64,000 bases of DNA. Source: Reinekea marina (GTDB lineage: Bacteria; Pseudomonadota; Gammaproteobacteria; Pseudomonadales; Natronospirillaceae). The notes below the pieces were generated by a model that made no database searches, had not been told where the DNA came from, and saw only the letters and a list, made by a program, of their open reading frames with translations. The DNA is taken from the NCBI RefSeq assembly GCF_030409715.1, contig NZ_JAUFQI010000001.1, positions 558,001 through 622,000 on the forward strand. The letters are read 5' to 3'. Positions 8,422 through 18,542 of this stretch are shown here, one piece after another. Both the position numbers and the translations under genes were made by a program. Each line of letters opens with the position of its first letter. Position 1 is the stretch's first letter.

Positions 8422-10593
8422 TTAAGGCTGATATAAAACGGTTACCGCCGTTCCTTCAACGGTTAGAGAACCCGATACTTGTCTGTGGTTGCCGCCATTC
8501 GGGGTGTCTTTTTCTACGGCGACATACCAGTTACCACTGGGCAGGTTGTAATTAAAATTACCGCCCGAGGCATAGATCACTAAAATACGTTGCCAGCTGT
8601 CGCCATTGGCTGCGGCATTGATGTCGGTTACCAGTACATCATCGGCGTAACGAATGGTGGTGACGTTGTTGTTTATTTCATCCCACGTATTCATACGAAA
8701 GCCAGGGTGTGCTTTACGCAATTGAATTAAATCTTTGTGGTATTGATAGGTGTCCGCGTTGGTGATTTTCCAAGACCAATCAATTTTATTCACCGAATCG
8801 GGAGACCGGTACGAGTTGTGATCGCCATTTTTATCACGCAACATCTCTACACCGCCGTGTAGAAACGGAATACCTTGAGAGGTGAGCACTATACCATTCG
8901 CGAAGTTTTGAATGCGCTTTAAGTAACTGTTGTTTCGAGAAACGCCGTTTAAATCGGCCCACTCTAAAATTTTATCGCGTAGGCTTAGGTTATCGTGTGC
9001 AGAAGTGTAGTTGATGCTTTGCTCCGGATCAGTGGTAAACATTGGATCCCACAGATCAATCACTTGATTGGCATCGTTGTTATAACGGCTGCCCGCTCGG
9101 CTGCCAAAATCTAACTCCCAAATATTGCCTTGGTTAAACGCAAAGCCACCTCCGTAACCGCTGTCGTTGTCTCCTTTAATCGCTTCACGAAATTTTGGAT
9201 TAAACACACCCACATGCGCACTTTGCTGGCGCGCGATAGTGCCTAAACGAACTCGCTCTGGCTCGCGTGAATCGGTTGCGTAACCATTCCAAGGTTCGCC
9301 ATAGATTAATAGGTTGCGGTTAGGAAACGTAGTATTAAGGTGACGACCCCAGTCACCAAAATCTTGATGGTCAAAAATGCCCACTAAATCAAAACGGAAC
9401 CCGTCTAAGTTGTACTCGCGAGTCCAGTACTCTAACGAGTCTTGAATCATGCGCGCTACCATAGGCACGGTGGCATCAATTGAGTTACCTGTGCCGCTTA
9501 AATCGGTTGCGGTATAGTATGAAGTTGAAATATTTTCGAACATTTCATAATCGAAAGTATGGTTGTACACCACATCCATAATCACGCGAATTCCGGCTTT
9601 ATGAAATTCGTTTACCATGGTTTTTAGTTCACGAGCACGGTCTTCATAATCTAACGAAACCGAGTAACGTTCTTCAGGCACGTTAAAGTTTCTAGGGTCA
9701 TAACCCCAGTTATAACAGGCCGTGTCGTTAACATCGGGGCACGATGCAAAATCGTAAAATGGTAAAATCTGTACATGGGTCACGCCCAGCTCTTTTAAAT
9801 GATCTAAACCCGTAGTCACACCTTGATAACGTGTGCCTGATTCAACCATACCAAGAAACTTTCCGCGTTTTACACTGGCAACTCCAGAGCTTGGGTCAAT
9901 AGTGAAGTCACGCACATGCATTTCATAAATAATGGCATCTTCGCGCTCTATGAGTGCAGGTCTGGGTGCCCAGCCTTGCGCTAAGTCGGTGCGAGACATA
10001 TCCATCACTATGTTCACGTCGGCGTTAGGCACGGCCATTTTACCGTACGGGTCTCTAACCACCACGCCATTAACTTTGAAGTAATAGGGCTTTAGGTGAA
10101 GGTCGCCATTGATGCGTACGGCGTAAATATCGGTGTAGCCATTTTGATCCGATACTTTAGGTACGCTGTACTCTATGCCATCTACCACCAGTGAAACGTT
10201 AGAAGTATCGGGCGACCAAATAGCAAAGGTAGTTCCGTTGCTATCGTATTCTGCTCCGAGTGTATTGACCGGAGTCGAGGACAGCGGTATTTCATTGACC
10301 GAAATTTGTTTGTTTTGCGCGTTGATGCAAATTTCGTAGTGCGTGTTGGCATTAACGTAATAATCTGCAGCAGGGTAGCTCTCTGTCCAATCGCCATAGC
10401 GGTCTATTTTAAAGCGCGGACCGCCACTGGCATCACCTGAATTAAACTGTTGTTGCGAGCAATAATTGATGTTGTCTGTACTTGCCATTGCGGTTGAACC
10501 CCACTGATTAGGGGTGCCTCTAAATTGCCATTGCGCTGACGCGCTGGTGGCAACGACCGAACATAGTAATAGTATTTTAAACCCGTTTTTCAT
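8422..10593 (-). CDS. Type I pullulanase (GH13), exported
   Basis: A 723-residue starch-debranching enzyme hydrolysing alpha-1,6 links of pullulan and branched dextrins. It has a signal peptide (cleavage near SASA-Q), an N-terminal starch-binding-like domain (about 21-105, FRGTPNQW), a CBM48-like beta-sandwich (about 112-200), the GH13 barrel and a C-terminal beta domain. The type I signature YNWGYDPRNFNVPEERY is present. Catalytic residues are visible: nucleophile Asp402 (FRFDLVG), acid/base Glu433 (YGEPW) and Asp534 (SAHDN). It diverges from the beta-amylase gene across a region with MalT-like boxes, so the two enzymes probably work together outside the cytoplasm. It could be periplasmic or secreted; no lipobox is seen. 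Confidence 0.93.
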   Translation of the reverse strand: MKNGFKILLLCSVVATSASAQWQFRGTPNQWGSTAMASTDNINYCSQQQFNSGDASGGPRFKIDRYGDWTESYPAADYYVNANTHYEICINAQNKQISVNEIPLSSTPVNTLGAEYDSNGTTFAIWSPDTSNVSLVVDGIEYSVPKVSDQNGYTDIYAVRINGDLHLKPYYFKVNGVVVRDPYGKMAVPNADVNIVMDMSRTDLAQGWAPRPALIEREDAIIYEMHVRDFTIDPSSGVASVKRGKFLGMVESGTRYQGVTTGLDHLKELGVTHVQILPFYDFASCPDVNDTACYNWGYDPRNFNVPEERYSVSLDYEDRARELKTMVNEFHKAGIRVIMDVVYNHTFDYEMFENISTSYYTATDLSGTGNSIDATVPMVARMIQDSLEYWTREYNLDGFRFDLVGIFDHQDFGDWGRHLNTTFPNRNLLIYGEPWNGYATDSREPERVRLGTIARQQSAHVGVFNPKFREAIKGDNDSGYGGGFAFNQGNIWELDFGSRAGSRYNNDANQVIDLWDPMFTTDPEQSINYTSAHDNLSLRDKILEWADLNGVSRNNSYLKRIQNFANGIVLTSQGIPFLHGGVEMLRDKNGDHNSYRSPDSVNKIDWSWKITNADTYQYHKDLIQLRKAHPGFRMNTWDEINNNVTTIRYADDVLVTDINAAANGDSWQRILVIYASGGNFNYNLPSGNWYVAVEKDTPNGGNHRQVSGSLTVEGTAVTVLYQP

Positions 10594-10653
10594 GGTCTAG
10601 CCTCTTGTCATTGTTTTTATTAGGTCTGAGTAGTGTACAAGCTTATATAAAAC

Positions 10654-10797
10654 TGTATTCCTCCTATTCGGACGTAAATTTCTAATCAACCAAATCTGAA
10701 GGCCACACCTCGTGGCATAAAATGAGCGCTTGAACAGCGCGCTAAGGCGCGTGAATACAGTGCATCATTAATTTACGCCCCCTAGGGAGGAATACAT
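10654..10797. promoter_or_regulatory. mirror-image MalT-type boxes in the divergent starch promoter
   Basis: Two copies of an extended element face each other: core GGAGGAATACA on the plus strand at 10786-10796 and on the minus strand at 10654-10664, each preceded by AATTTACG(T/C)CC. GGAGGA fits the known MalT half-site GGAKGA of enterobacteria. Each copy lies 60-90 bp upstream of one start codon (pullulanase at 10593, beta-amylase at 10876), as expected for a symmetric activator control region. The linked MalT-like gene supports the reading. Confidence 0.75.
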
Positions 10798-10875
10798 TTC
10801 CGCCTGGTTTCAAGACACTATTGAGTGATGTAATAAACTTATTGAACAATAAAAACTAACAAAAGGTTTTTTAAC

Positions 10876-12831
10876 ATGAAAACGCACATGAAAAAGATTG
10901 CGTTGGCAATGACTCTCGCCGTAACGGCGACCGCCTGGGCCGACAACGCTACAAGCGCCGCCGTAATGGCACCATTAGAAGTTAACAACTGGAGCGAATT
11001 TGAAAACCAGCTAGCCTCGGTTAAGAGCATTGGCGTTACTGGAGTATCGGTCGATGTTTGGTGGGGCAAGGTAGAGGCCAATGGTGATCAACAATTTGAT
11101 TGGAGTTACTACGATACAATTTTCCAAAAAATCGAAAACGCGGGTTTGCATATTATTCCCATCATGTCGTTTCATCAGTGTGGCGGTAATGTGGGTGATG
11201 ATTGCAATATTCCCATTCCTAGCTGGATATGGAACAAGTACACCAACCAAGGTGTTAGTGCCAGCGATCTAAAATATAAGAGTGAATATGGGAATGAATC
11301 GGTAGAAACGGTTTCATTATGGCGAGACGATTATGTGCTGTCTGAATACAAAGAATTTATGGAAGCCTTCGAAGCTCACTATGCCAGTAAGGCTAATTTG
11401 ATCGATGAAGTGAACGTATCTATGGGGCCTGCCGGTGAGCTGCGCTACCCATCTTATAATGCACACGATGGTGGCTTAACCGGGTACCCGACCCGAGGAG
11501 GTTTCCAAGCTTACAGTGAACCTGCTAAGCAAGATTTCCGCAACTGGGCTATTGCCAAGTACGGCAGTGTATCGGGCGTAAGTAACAATTGGGGCGTTGC
11601 ACTAAACAGCGCAAATGACATCAACCCGCCTTCGAATGCTGGCAGTTTTATTAATAACGGTGATCAATACAACACCGCTTATGGACGCGATTTTATTCGT
11701 TGGTACCACGATGCATTAATGGATCACGGCTATCGCATGATGGATAACGCAATACTCGCCTTTGACGGTGCCTTTGCGAATGTTGAGTTGGGTTTTAAAA
11801 TTCCTGGCATTCATTGGAAAATGTCGGCCAGCGATAACACTAAGCGTAGTGCTGAAATGGCGGCGGGTCTTATCCCTAGTGATGTTGATTTAAACTCAGC
11901 CTCAACCGGTTATGGTTATGGCGATATAGTGGGTGTTGCAGCATCGTACAACAATCACCCAAGAGACGTAGTATTGCACTTTACCGCTCTTGAAATGAAC
12001 GATGATCCAAACGGCGGTGGTCAGTCTTTAGCGCAATCTTTGGTGTTTTGGGTTGCCAATGAAGCCGCGGCACAAGGTGTGAGCATTAAAGGTGAGAATG
12101 CGTTGTCGGGTGGTGTCACCTACGATGGCGGTTGGGACAACATAGTAAACGCCTTTACCTACGCATCGTACTCCGGCATGACCGTTTTGCGCATTAACCA
12201 AGTGGCCAGTGGAACCGGTAATTACCGCTACCAGCAGTTCATCAACCAATTTTTAGTGGAAGCACCCAACGGTGGTGATTGGCAGCGCACGGTTATCTTT
12301 ATGTTTGGTACCACCACCACAGGGCAAGACATGTTTATTCGTGGCGGTTTAGATCATAACTATGCCAACACTAATTTGGGTAAAAACTGTTCCACTTCTA
12401 ACTACGAATGCGCAATGCCGATTCGCCACAACAACCTTCGCAACAGCACCACAGCGGGCTGGAAAGGCGGTGACCAATATTTAGATTGGTACGGTATCGA
12501 AGCATCTCAAGGATCGGGCGCCGTTGGCACCGCATTAGATTGGACGACCAATAATGCCAGTAATAGCGCAACTGTTGCCGCCGATGGTTATGGGTATGAG
12601 CCACTCAATACTTATGGCGATCATTACTGGATGCTTGATGTTGAAATGGATTGTTCAGCCACCGTGAATGGCTGGTTCGAACTAAAATCGTATATTTCGA
12701 ATGGACCAGGCTGGGAAGCCGACGTTGCACAAGCTGGAACGCCTTATAATTCGGGCAACCACTTTGCGCAGTGCGGCAAAATCAACGTTTTTCAACGTAA
12801 CAGCAGCAGTGCCACTATCGGTACTTTTTAA
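10876..12831 (+). CDS. GH14 beta-amylase with C-terminal accessory domain, exported
   Basis: A 651-residue exo-acting alpha-1,4-glucanase expected to release beta-maltose from starch chain ends. It has a signal peptide (cleavage near AWA-D), then the GH14 barrel with the family landmarks [32 protein letters not shown] (acid Glu188) and GENAL (base Glu407), which correspond to the two catalytic glutamates of plant and bacillar beta-amylases. The C-terminal 190 residues (from about [10 protein letters not shown]) form a cysteine-containing beta domain resembling extensions on marine bacterial amylases; it is not a clear CBM20. GH14 enzymes are uncommon in Gram-negative bacteria. The gene is paired divergently with pullulanase. 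Confidence 0.92.
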   Translation: MKTHMKKIALAMTLAVTATAWADNATSAAVMAPLEVNNWSEFENQLASVKSIGVTGVSVDVWWGKVEANGDQQFDWSYYDTIFQKIENAGLHIIPIMSFHQCGGNVGDDCNIPIPSWIWNKYTNQGVSASDLKYKSEYGNESVETVSLWRDDYVLSEYKEFMEAFEAHYASKANLIDEVNVSMGPAGELRYPSYNAHDGGLTGYPTRGGFQAYSEPAKQDFRNWAIAKYGSVSGVSNNWGVALNSANDINPPSNAGSFINNGDQYNTAYGRDFIRWYHDALMDHGYRMMDNAILAFDGAFANVELGFKIPGIHWKMSASDNTKRSAEMAAGLIPSDVDLNSASTGYGYGDIVGVAASYNNHPRDVVLHFTALEMNDDPNGGGQSLAQSLVFWVANEAAAQGVSIKGENALSGGVTYDGGWDNIVNAFTYASYSGMTVLRINQVASGTGNYRYQQFINQFLVEAPNGGDWQRTVIFMFGTTTTGQDMFIRGGLDHNYANTNLGKNCSTSNYECAMPIRHNNLRNSTTAGWKGGDQYLDWYGIEASQGSGAVGTALDWTTNNASNSATVAADGYGYEPLNTYGDHYWMLDVEMDCSATVNGWFELKSYISNGPGWEADVAQAGTPYNSGNHFAQCGKINVFQRNSSSATIGTF

Positions 12832-12853
12832 GTAAGAAACTGCTATCTCCCTT

Positions 12854-12876
12854 GGGGCCTTCGTGGCCCCTTTTTT
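12854..12876 (+). terminator. terminator of the beta-amylase gene
   Basis: GGGGCC-TTCGT-GGCCCC followed by six T, 22 bp after the stop codon. Confidence 0.9.
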
Positions 12877-12897
12877 GGTTGGAGGTCAAAATGTTCT

Positions 12898-12993
12898 CCA
12901 CCGCCGTTTACTGAATATCCTCCGGTGGGCTTTTTGCGCCTGTCTTTTAGTTTCTGTTCACTTATAAAATGAACGTCACTTTTGAAATGTGAC
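12898..12993 (+). promoter_or_regulatory. malT leader with hairpin and two abutting palindromes
   Basis: CCACCG (12898-12903) and CGGTGG (12923-12928) form a stem followed by GGCTTTTTG, a second terminator-like element between the beta-amylase and malT genes. Further on, GTTCA-N9-TGAAC (12956-12974) and GTCAC-N9-GTGAC (12975-12993) lie back to back, ending 7 bp before the malT ATG where a ribosome-binding site would be expected. They may be operator sites or a structure that masks initiation. Confidence 0.45.
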
Positions 12994-13000
12994 GTAACCG

Positions 13001-15667
13001 ATGCCTCTGTCAAACAACAATAATCAGAGTCTCTGGGTACAGCCGTATAAACTCATTAGTCCTTCTATTAATCAAAAGCTGATTAAAAGAACGCGATTAT
13101 TTGAATTATTGTGCCAGAGCCAATACTTGCCCATTACCTGCCTAGTGTCGCCTGCGGGTTTTGGCAAAAGTACGCTGGTGGTCAGCTGGTTACAGCATGA
13201 ATCGCATTCTTTTGGTTGGTATTCGTTAGACATAAACGACAACGATGCCAGTGTTTTTGCGAACCATCTAATTTACGCCTTACACGAGGCCAGTGGCGGT
13301 GCCTGCCCACAAAGTTTGGCGTTAGTGCAGCAGCAAGAGTATGCCGATTTGCATGGGCTTATTTCGAAAGCCATGATGGAAATTGCTCAAGTGTCGCATC
13401 CGTTTTATTTGGTGTTGGATGATCTACAAGAGCTCACCAACCCCGAAATCATTTCGGTGGTTCGGCATTGGTTAAAATTGGTGCCAGCACAACTGCACAT
13501 TATTTTATGCTGTCAAAACGAACCGCCCGTGCCGTTAACTAATTTTCGGGTCCGGGGCCAGCTATTAGAAATTGGCGCGCTGCAATTAGCTTTTGATGCT
13601 GATGAAACCAAAAAGTTTTTGGCGAATAACCATGGCTTTGACCTAAATCCACAAACACATTTAACGTTGTTTGAACGCACTGGCGGTTGGCCAGCGGCAT
13701 TACAACTCGTGTCTCTCAATAAACAATCTGAAGAAGAATTGTTATATGCCGCTCAACGGCTCGGCCAGAGCGCTAACGATGTTGAAGAATATGTACTGAA
13801 TGAAGTTTTTGACCAACAGCCCGATAAATTAAAGCAATTTTTGTTCGACATTTGTATTTTTGAAAAATTTAACGCCGCTCTGTGCAATGAACTCATCGGT
13901 CACACAAAAAGCGAAGAATTAATTTCAGAAATTGAACACCGACAACTGTTTCTGACCCGTGTAGAAGGGGAGGTGCGTTGGTATCAGCTGCAAGATATTT
14001 TCCGTGGTGTTTTATTAACTCGGCTAAATCAAAGTGATGCACAAAGATTACAACAAAACCGTGTTAAAGCCGTAGAAGCTTATTTAAAAACAGGTATGGC
14101 AATAGAAGCCATCCAGTTGTCGTTACAACTGGCCGACGAGACACTCATTCTCTGTGTGCTTAAACAAGTAGGTTTTGGGTTATACAAAAATGGACAGTTT
14201 AATACATTAGCAAAATTGTTTTCGAGCGTGGGTGAAATAAATTTAGCCAGTGAGCCTAATCTAGCGTTGTTGAAGTCTTGGCTGTTACTCGCTACCTATC
14301 GCGAAGAGGAAGTAAAGTTTTTACTGCCCGATCAACACCTGCAAGCAGAAGCTCACCCATCTACAAGTGAGTTATGGGCTGAACAAGCCGTTGCTCAAGC
14401 GCAGGCATCGGTGAACGCCGAAGATTTTGATCGCGCGCATGCTCTAGCGGAGCAAGCCATTACTTTTCTAAAGCCAGAAAGCTATGTCTCTCGAACTGTC
14501 GCGTATTCGGTGTTAGGTCAAAGTGCTTTGTGTCGTGGTGAGTTAGATAAGGCGCAGAATCGATTAGAGGAAGCCGGCAAACTCGCGTTTGATCATCGTC
14601 TGTTTCAGCAGCGGTTGTGGTCTATGTGTCTGATTTCAGATGTTTTAACCGCCAAAGGAGAACTCACTCAAGCGTTGCAGACGCAAAAAAATACCATCGA
14701 CATGGCGCACGATGCGTGTGTAGATAACTTGTTGCACATGGAATTTCTATACCGTAATCGATCTCGCTTATTTATAGAGCAGGGTGATTTGAATCAATCG
14801 GAACGCTTGCTGTTGATGAGCGAAAAAATCATGGAGCCATTAGGCGGTTATGGGTTACTCAATGTACATATCTTGAGGGGCTTTATAGCCCTATGGCGGG
14901 GCCAAACCAGCACGGCCCGAGGACTGGCGTTCCAAGTAAATTACCTAATGCAGCAACACAGTTATCACACCGATTGGCAGGCACACGGGTACGAATTTCT
15001 ATTGGCTTGCGAACAATCCAAAATTTTAGACTTTAAACCCACCTACCGATGGCAACAAAAACTATTGTCGCTGCCCGCGTGTAATCACTTTTATCAGCAC
15101 TACCAGCGGGTGCACGCCATTTCGCTTTATTTGTCGGGCGAGGAACAGGAAGCAAAAAATAAAATTACAACGTTAGTTGAAGTAGCCAAAAAACACGGTT
15201 TAACTTTTCAGAGGTTCAAAGCAAAGCTGCTGTTAGCGCTTTGGCAAAACAATGCCGAAGGTGAGCAGCACTGGTTAGATATTTTAGAGAGCATGGGTAA
15301 GCTTAAGCCCATTCAATCTCTATGGTTAGGGCAGGTGTTTTGCTTAAGCCAAGATGAGCTTGCCGACCGGGCTTGGTTAGATTGGTATGTATGGTTTGGT
15401 GCCACACAGCAATCTGGTACGCGAGAGTCTACAAAAAATGAAGCTTTGATTCGTGCTTTAAATGATCAATACGCCGCCCCCGATGATTTAGTCACCGCCA
15501 AAGAGTTTCAAGTGTTACTGCTCATTGGCGAAGGCTTAAATAATGATGAAATTGCCGCCAGTATGCACATTGCTGTTTCAACGGTTAAAAGCCACATTCG
15601 GCGTTTGTATCGTAAGCTGAATATTAACCACCGTTCGCAAGCTATACAAATTTGTAAATATTTATAG
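13001..15667 (+). CDS. malT: MalT-like ATP-dependent LuxR-family transcriptional activator
   Basis: An 888-residue STAND-type regulator with the MalT architecture: an N-terminal nucleotide-binding domain with Walker A (PAGFGKSTLV) near residue 50 and Walker B (FYLVLDDLQEL), a winged-helix/TPR-rich middle, and a C-terminal LuxR helix-turn-helix (TAKEFQVLLLIGEGLNNDEIA...STVKSHIRRLYRKL). Enterobacterial MalT needs ATP and maltotriose and activates maltodextrin genes. Here it directly follows the pullulanase/beta-amylase pair and the GGAGGA boxes, so it very likely controls them. No maltose transporter or amylomaltase is in the window. The start has no clear Shine-Dalgarno sequence. Confidence 0.88.
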   Translation: MPLSNNNNQSLWVQPYKLISPSINQKLIKRTRLFELLCQSQYLPITCLVSPAGFGKSTLVVSWLQHESHSFGWYSLDINDNDASVFANHLIYALHEASGGACPQSLALVQQQEYADLHGLISKAMMEIAQVSHPFYLVLDDLQELTNPEIISVVRHWLKLVPAQLHIILCCQNEPPVPLTNFRVRGQLLEIGALQLAFDADETKKFLANNHGFDLNPQTHLTLFERTGGWPAALQLVSLNKQSEEELLYAAQRLGQSANDVEEYVLNEVFDQQPDKLKQFLFDICIFEKFNAALCNELIGHTKSEELISEIEHRQLFLTRVEGEVRWYQLQDIFRGVLLTRLNQSDAQRLQQNRVKAVEAYLKTGMAIEAIQLSLQLADETLILCVLKQVGFGLYKNGQFNTLAKLFSSVGEINLASEPNLALLKSWLLLATYREEEVKFLLPDQHLQAEAHPSTSELWAEQAVAQAQASVNAEDFDRAHALAEQAITFLKPESYVSRTVAYSVLGQSALCRGELDKAQNRLEEAGKLAFDHRLFQQRLWSMCLISDVLTAKGELTQALQTQKNTIDMAHDACVDNLLHMEFLYRNRSRLFIEQGDLNQSERLLLMSEKIMEPLGGYGLLNVHILRGFIALWRGQTSTARGLAFQVNYLMQQHSYHTDWQAHGYEFLLACEQSKILDFKPTYRWQQKLLSLPACNHFYQHYQRVHAISLYLSGEEQEAKNKITTLVEVAKKHGLTFQRFKAKLLLALWQNNAEGEQHWLDILESMGKLKPIQSLWLGQVFCLSQDELADRAWLDWYVWFGATQQSGTRESTKNEALIRALNDQYAAPDDLVTAKEFQVLLLIGEGLNNDEIAASMHIAVSTVKSHIRRLYRKLNINHRSQAIQICKYL

Positions 15668-15891
15668 TTGCGCGGCGGCACAGTGTAGAAGTTTGCTATG
15701 CCAGAGCCATAGACTTCAATGTACACACCCCCGTCCGAGTAGCGTTAGGCTTATTTACTGACTGCATAAAAAATAGACAATTGCCTCGACTTTAGTCCAG
15801 CCTTTCTATATAGTTCGCGGCCTTTTTTTGACACATCTTTAATGTCGCTGTGGGTAAATTGCCCTTATTTATAAGCGACCGGGACGCTTTC

Positions 15892-17496
15892 TTGATTTCT
15901 ACCGCAAACATCACCATGCAGTTTGGTGCGACACCACTGTTCGAAAATATTTCTGCAAAATTTGGCCAAGGCCATCGTTATGGCCTTATCGGTGCGAACG
16001 GCTGTGGCAAGTCTACCTTCATGAAAATTCTCAGTGGAGAACTCACGCCAACGTCGGGTAATGTCTCCATTACGCCTGGGCAAACTATTGGTACCTTGAG
16101 TCAGGATCAATATGCCTTTGAACAGTTTTCGGTTGTCGACGCGGTAATCATGGGTGATAAGCGCTTGTGGAAAATTAAACAAGAACGCGATGCGATTTAT
16201 AGCAACCCAGAAATGACCGAAGAAGACGGCATGCGCGTTGCTGAATTAGAAACCGATTTTGCCGAACTCGATGGTTACACCGCCGAAGCGCGTGCCGAAG
16301 AGCTCTTAAACGAAGCGGGCATCGAGCCTAGCTTTCATTATGGTTTAATGTCGGCCTTAGCGCCGGGTTGGAAGCTACGCGTATTGTTGGTGCAATCTTT
16401 GTTTGCCAACCCCGATATTCTGTTGCTCGATGAGCCGACCAACAACTTGGATATTCACACCATTACGTGGTTAGAAGGTGTGTTGAACCAGCGTAAGTGC
16501 ACCATGATTATTATTTCGCACGATCGCCACTTTTTAAATTCTGTTTGTACACACATGGCCGATATCGATTACGGTGAGTTGCGAATTTACCCAGGTAACT
16601 ACGAAGCATTCATGGCCGCTTCTTCGCTTATTCAAGAGCAGTTGTTGTCTGAGAACGCCAAGAAGAGCGCTGAAATTGATGAACTTCAAGCCTTTGTTAA
16701 CCGCTTTGGTGCCAATGCTTCTAAAGCTAAGCAAGCCAGCTCGCGCGCGAAGAAGATGGAAAAAATTACGTTAGATGAAGTTAAATCGTCGAGCCGTCAA
16801 ACGCCGTCTATTACCTTAAAGCAGCACAAAAAATTACATCGCCAAGCGCTTATTATTGAAGAGCTTTCACATGGTTTCGATGGTGAAATTTTGTTTGAAA
16901 ACGGCAACCTTATTTTAGAAGCCGGTGCGCGTTTAGCCGTTATTGGTGAGAACGGCGCGGGTAAAACCACCTTTCTGCGTTGCTTGATGGATCAGTACGA
17001 AGTGACTGCCGGCACCATTAAATGGTCCGAAAACGCTTCTATTGGCTATTGCCCTCAAGACAGCAGTAATGACTTCGATAACGACTTAACGCTATTTGAT
17101 TGGATGGCGCAATGGCGTTTACCTAAGCACGATGATTTGATGATTCGTGGCATGTTAGGCCGATTATTATTCACCGCCGATGATTTTAATAAAAAAGCGC
17201 GAGTCTGCTCGGGTGGTGAAAAGAACCGCCTATTGTTTGGTAAGTTAATGATGCAAGAAATTAACGTGCTAGTAATGGACGAGCCAACCAACCACATGGA
17301 CATGGAAGCCATTGAAGCGCTGAACAATGCACTACTCGATTTCGACGGTACCTTGATTTTTGTCAGCCACGATAGAGAGTTTGTATCGTCGCTTGCGAAT
17401 CACATTATCGATGTGAAAGACCAACAATTGGTGAGCTTTAAAGGCAGTTATGAAGAGTATGTGGCAGAACGTGGCCGTTTGGCGCTGACCGCCTAA
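15892..17496 (+). CDS. ybiT: ABC-F family ATPase YbiT
   Basis: A soluble protein with two ABC domains and no membrane segments, matching YbiT over its whole length; ABC-F proteins act on the ribosome, probably at the E site. Both Walker A motifs ([20 protein letters not shown]), Walker B/EPTN motifs ([22 protein letters not shown]) and the linker between the domains are present. The first ABC signature is unusual (LAPGWKLR), which is also typical of YbiT. Family alignment starts at [11 protein letters not shown], so the TTG at 15892 is preferred; a GTG in frame at 15850 would add 14 unmatched residues. The 3' end is duplicated at 32.0-33.5 kb. Confidence 0.9.
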   Translation: MISTANITMQFGATPLFENISAKFGQGHRYGLIGANGCGKSTFMKILSGELTPTSGNVSITPGQTIGTLSQDQYAFEQFSVVDAVIMGDKRLWKIKQERDAIYSNPEMTEEDGMRVAELETDFAELDGYTAEARAEELLNEAGIEPSFHYGLMSALAPGWKLRVLLVQSLFANPDILLLDEPTNNLDIHTITWLEGVLNQRKCTMIIISHDRHFLNSVCTHMADIDYGELRIYPGNYEAFMAASSLIQEQLLSENAKKSAEIDELQAFVNRFGANASKAKQASSRAKKMEKITLDEVKSSSRQTPSITLKQHKKLHRQALIIEELSHGFDGEILFENGNLILEAGARLAVIGENGAGKTTFLRCLMDQYEVTAGTIKWSENASIGYCPQDSSNDFDNDLTLFDWMAQWRLPKHDDLMIRGMLGRLLFTADDFNKKARVCSGGEKNRLLFGKLMMQEINVLVMDEPTNHMDMEAIEALNNALLDFDGTLIFVSHDREFVSSLANHIIDVKDQQLVSFKGSYEEYVAERGRLALTA

Positions 17497-17497
17497 G

Positions 17498-18496
17498 TTA
17501 GCCTTTTAGTGATTGAACAGACCCGCGGACCACTAAGTTTGGTTTAAACTCCATACCGTGGGGCTGAAGTTTATTATAGAGCTCATCAACGGCCATTCGT
17601 GCGCAGGTACGTGCCATTTGATAAGCGGGGAAGTTCATGGTTGTTAATCTTGGCCGGATATAACTGGCCAAATTTACATCATCAAAGCCAATCACTGAAA
17701 TGTCTTCAGGAACCGACAAACCCTGGTTTGAAGCCCACTCGTAGACACCGATGGCCATTTCATCAGAGCCGGCAACCACCGCCGTAAATGGGATGCCTTG
17801 TTGATGAATCATTTCAATGCCTTTCTGGCCGCCTTCTACCTCAAACAAAGTGCGCGAAATTGCGCCATCAGGAATGGCTAAGTTCGCGTCGGTCATTGCA
17901 GCCACAAAGCCTTCAACTCTCTCATTCGCGTCTTGTTTGTGTGTTTGGCCTCCCACATAAACAATTTTCTGATGGCCTTTATCAATAAGATACCGAGTAG
18001 CGGTATAGGTGCCGCCCTTATTGTCCAGCCACATGTTACGTTTTTCCAACCCATCGATGTGCTGGTTAATCAAATAAATGGGGATTTTATTATTTAAATC
18101 GAATAAATATTCTGCATTCAAGCATTCGGTTAGTAATATAAGCCCGTCAACCTGGCGATTAGAAAGATATTGGATGGCTTCTTTTTCGCCTTCTTCAGTA
18201 CCGTGTCCGCTAGCGATAATGACGTGTTTGTTAAATAGCCGCAGCTCTTCTTCTATACCAGACATCATCGGGCCATAAAATGGACCATCTAGCGAAGCTA
18301 CCACCATTCCTAACGTATTTGATCTACTTGATGCTAGCGATTGAGCCGCGGAATTAGGCTGATAACCAAGCGTTGTCATAGCCGATTTAACTTTCTGGCG
18401 AGTTTGATCCGAAACACGGTCACTGCCATTCATAACACGAGAAACGGTGGCTTGAGATACGCCAGCAAGTTCGGCGACTTCTTTAATGGTTACCAT
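17498..18496 (-). CDS. LacI-family repressor of the beta-glucan locus
   Basis: A 332-residue regulator with an N-terminal LacI helix-turn-helix (TIKEVAELAGVSQATVSRVMNG) and hinge, followed by a periplasmic-binding-protein-like sensor domain from about residue 60. It lies 46 bp downstream of the GH30 gene on the same strand and is probably co-transcribed with it. Three AAGCGCTT-type sites in the GH30/ABC divergent promoter are the obvious operators. The inducer is probably a laminarin oligosaccharide or a breakdown product, by context only. Its stop codon lies 2 bp from the end of ybiT, tail to tail. Confidence 0.88.
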   Translation of the reverse strand: MVTIKEVAELAGVSQATVSRVMNGSDRVSDQTRQKVKSAMTTLGYQPNSAAQSLASSRSNTLGMVVASLDGPFYGPMMSGIEEELRLFNKHVIIASGHGTEEGEKEAIQYLSNRQVDGLILLTECLNAEYLFDLNNKIPIYLINQHIDGLEKRNMWLDNKGGTYTATRYLIDKGHQKIVYVGGQTHKQDANERVEGFVAAMTDANLAIPDGAISRTLFEVEGGQKGIEMIHQQGIPFTAVVAGSDEMAIGVYEWASNQGLSVPEDISVIGFDDVNLASYIRPRLTTMNFPAYQMARTCARMAVDELYNKLQPHGMEFKPNLVVRGSVQSLKG

Positions 18497-18542
18497 AAAG
18501 TACGTTCACTGTTTTAAAATGCAAAAGGCTGCATAGTTTCGA

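Noticed and set aside
15850-15891. GTG start of ybiT at 15850
   Set aside because: The 14 added residues have no counterpart in YbiT; a TTG start at 15892 matches the family N-terminus. This remains unproven.
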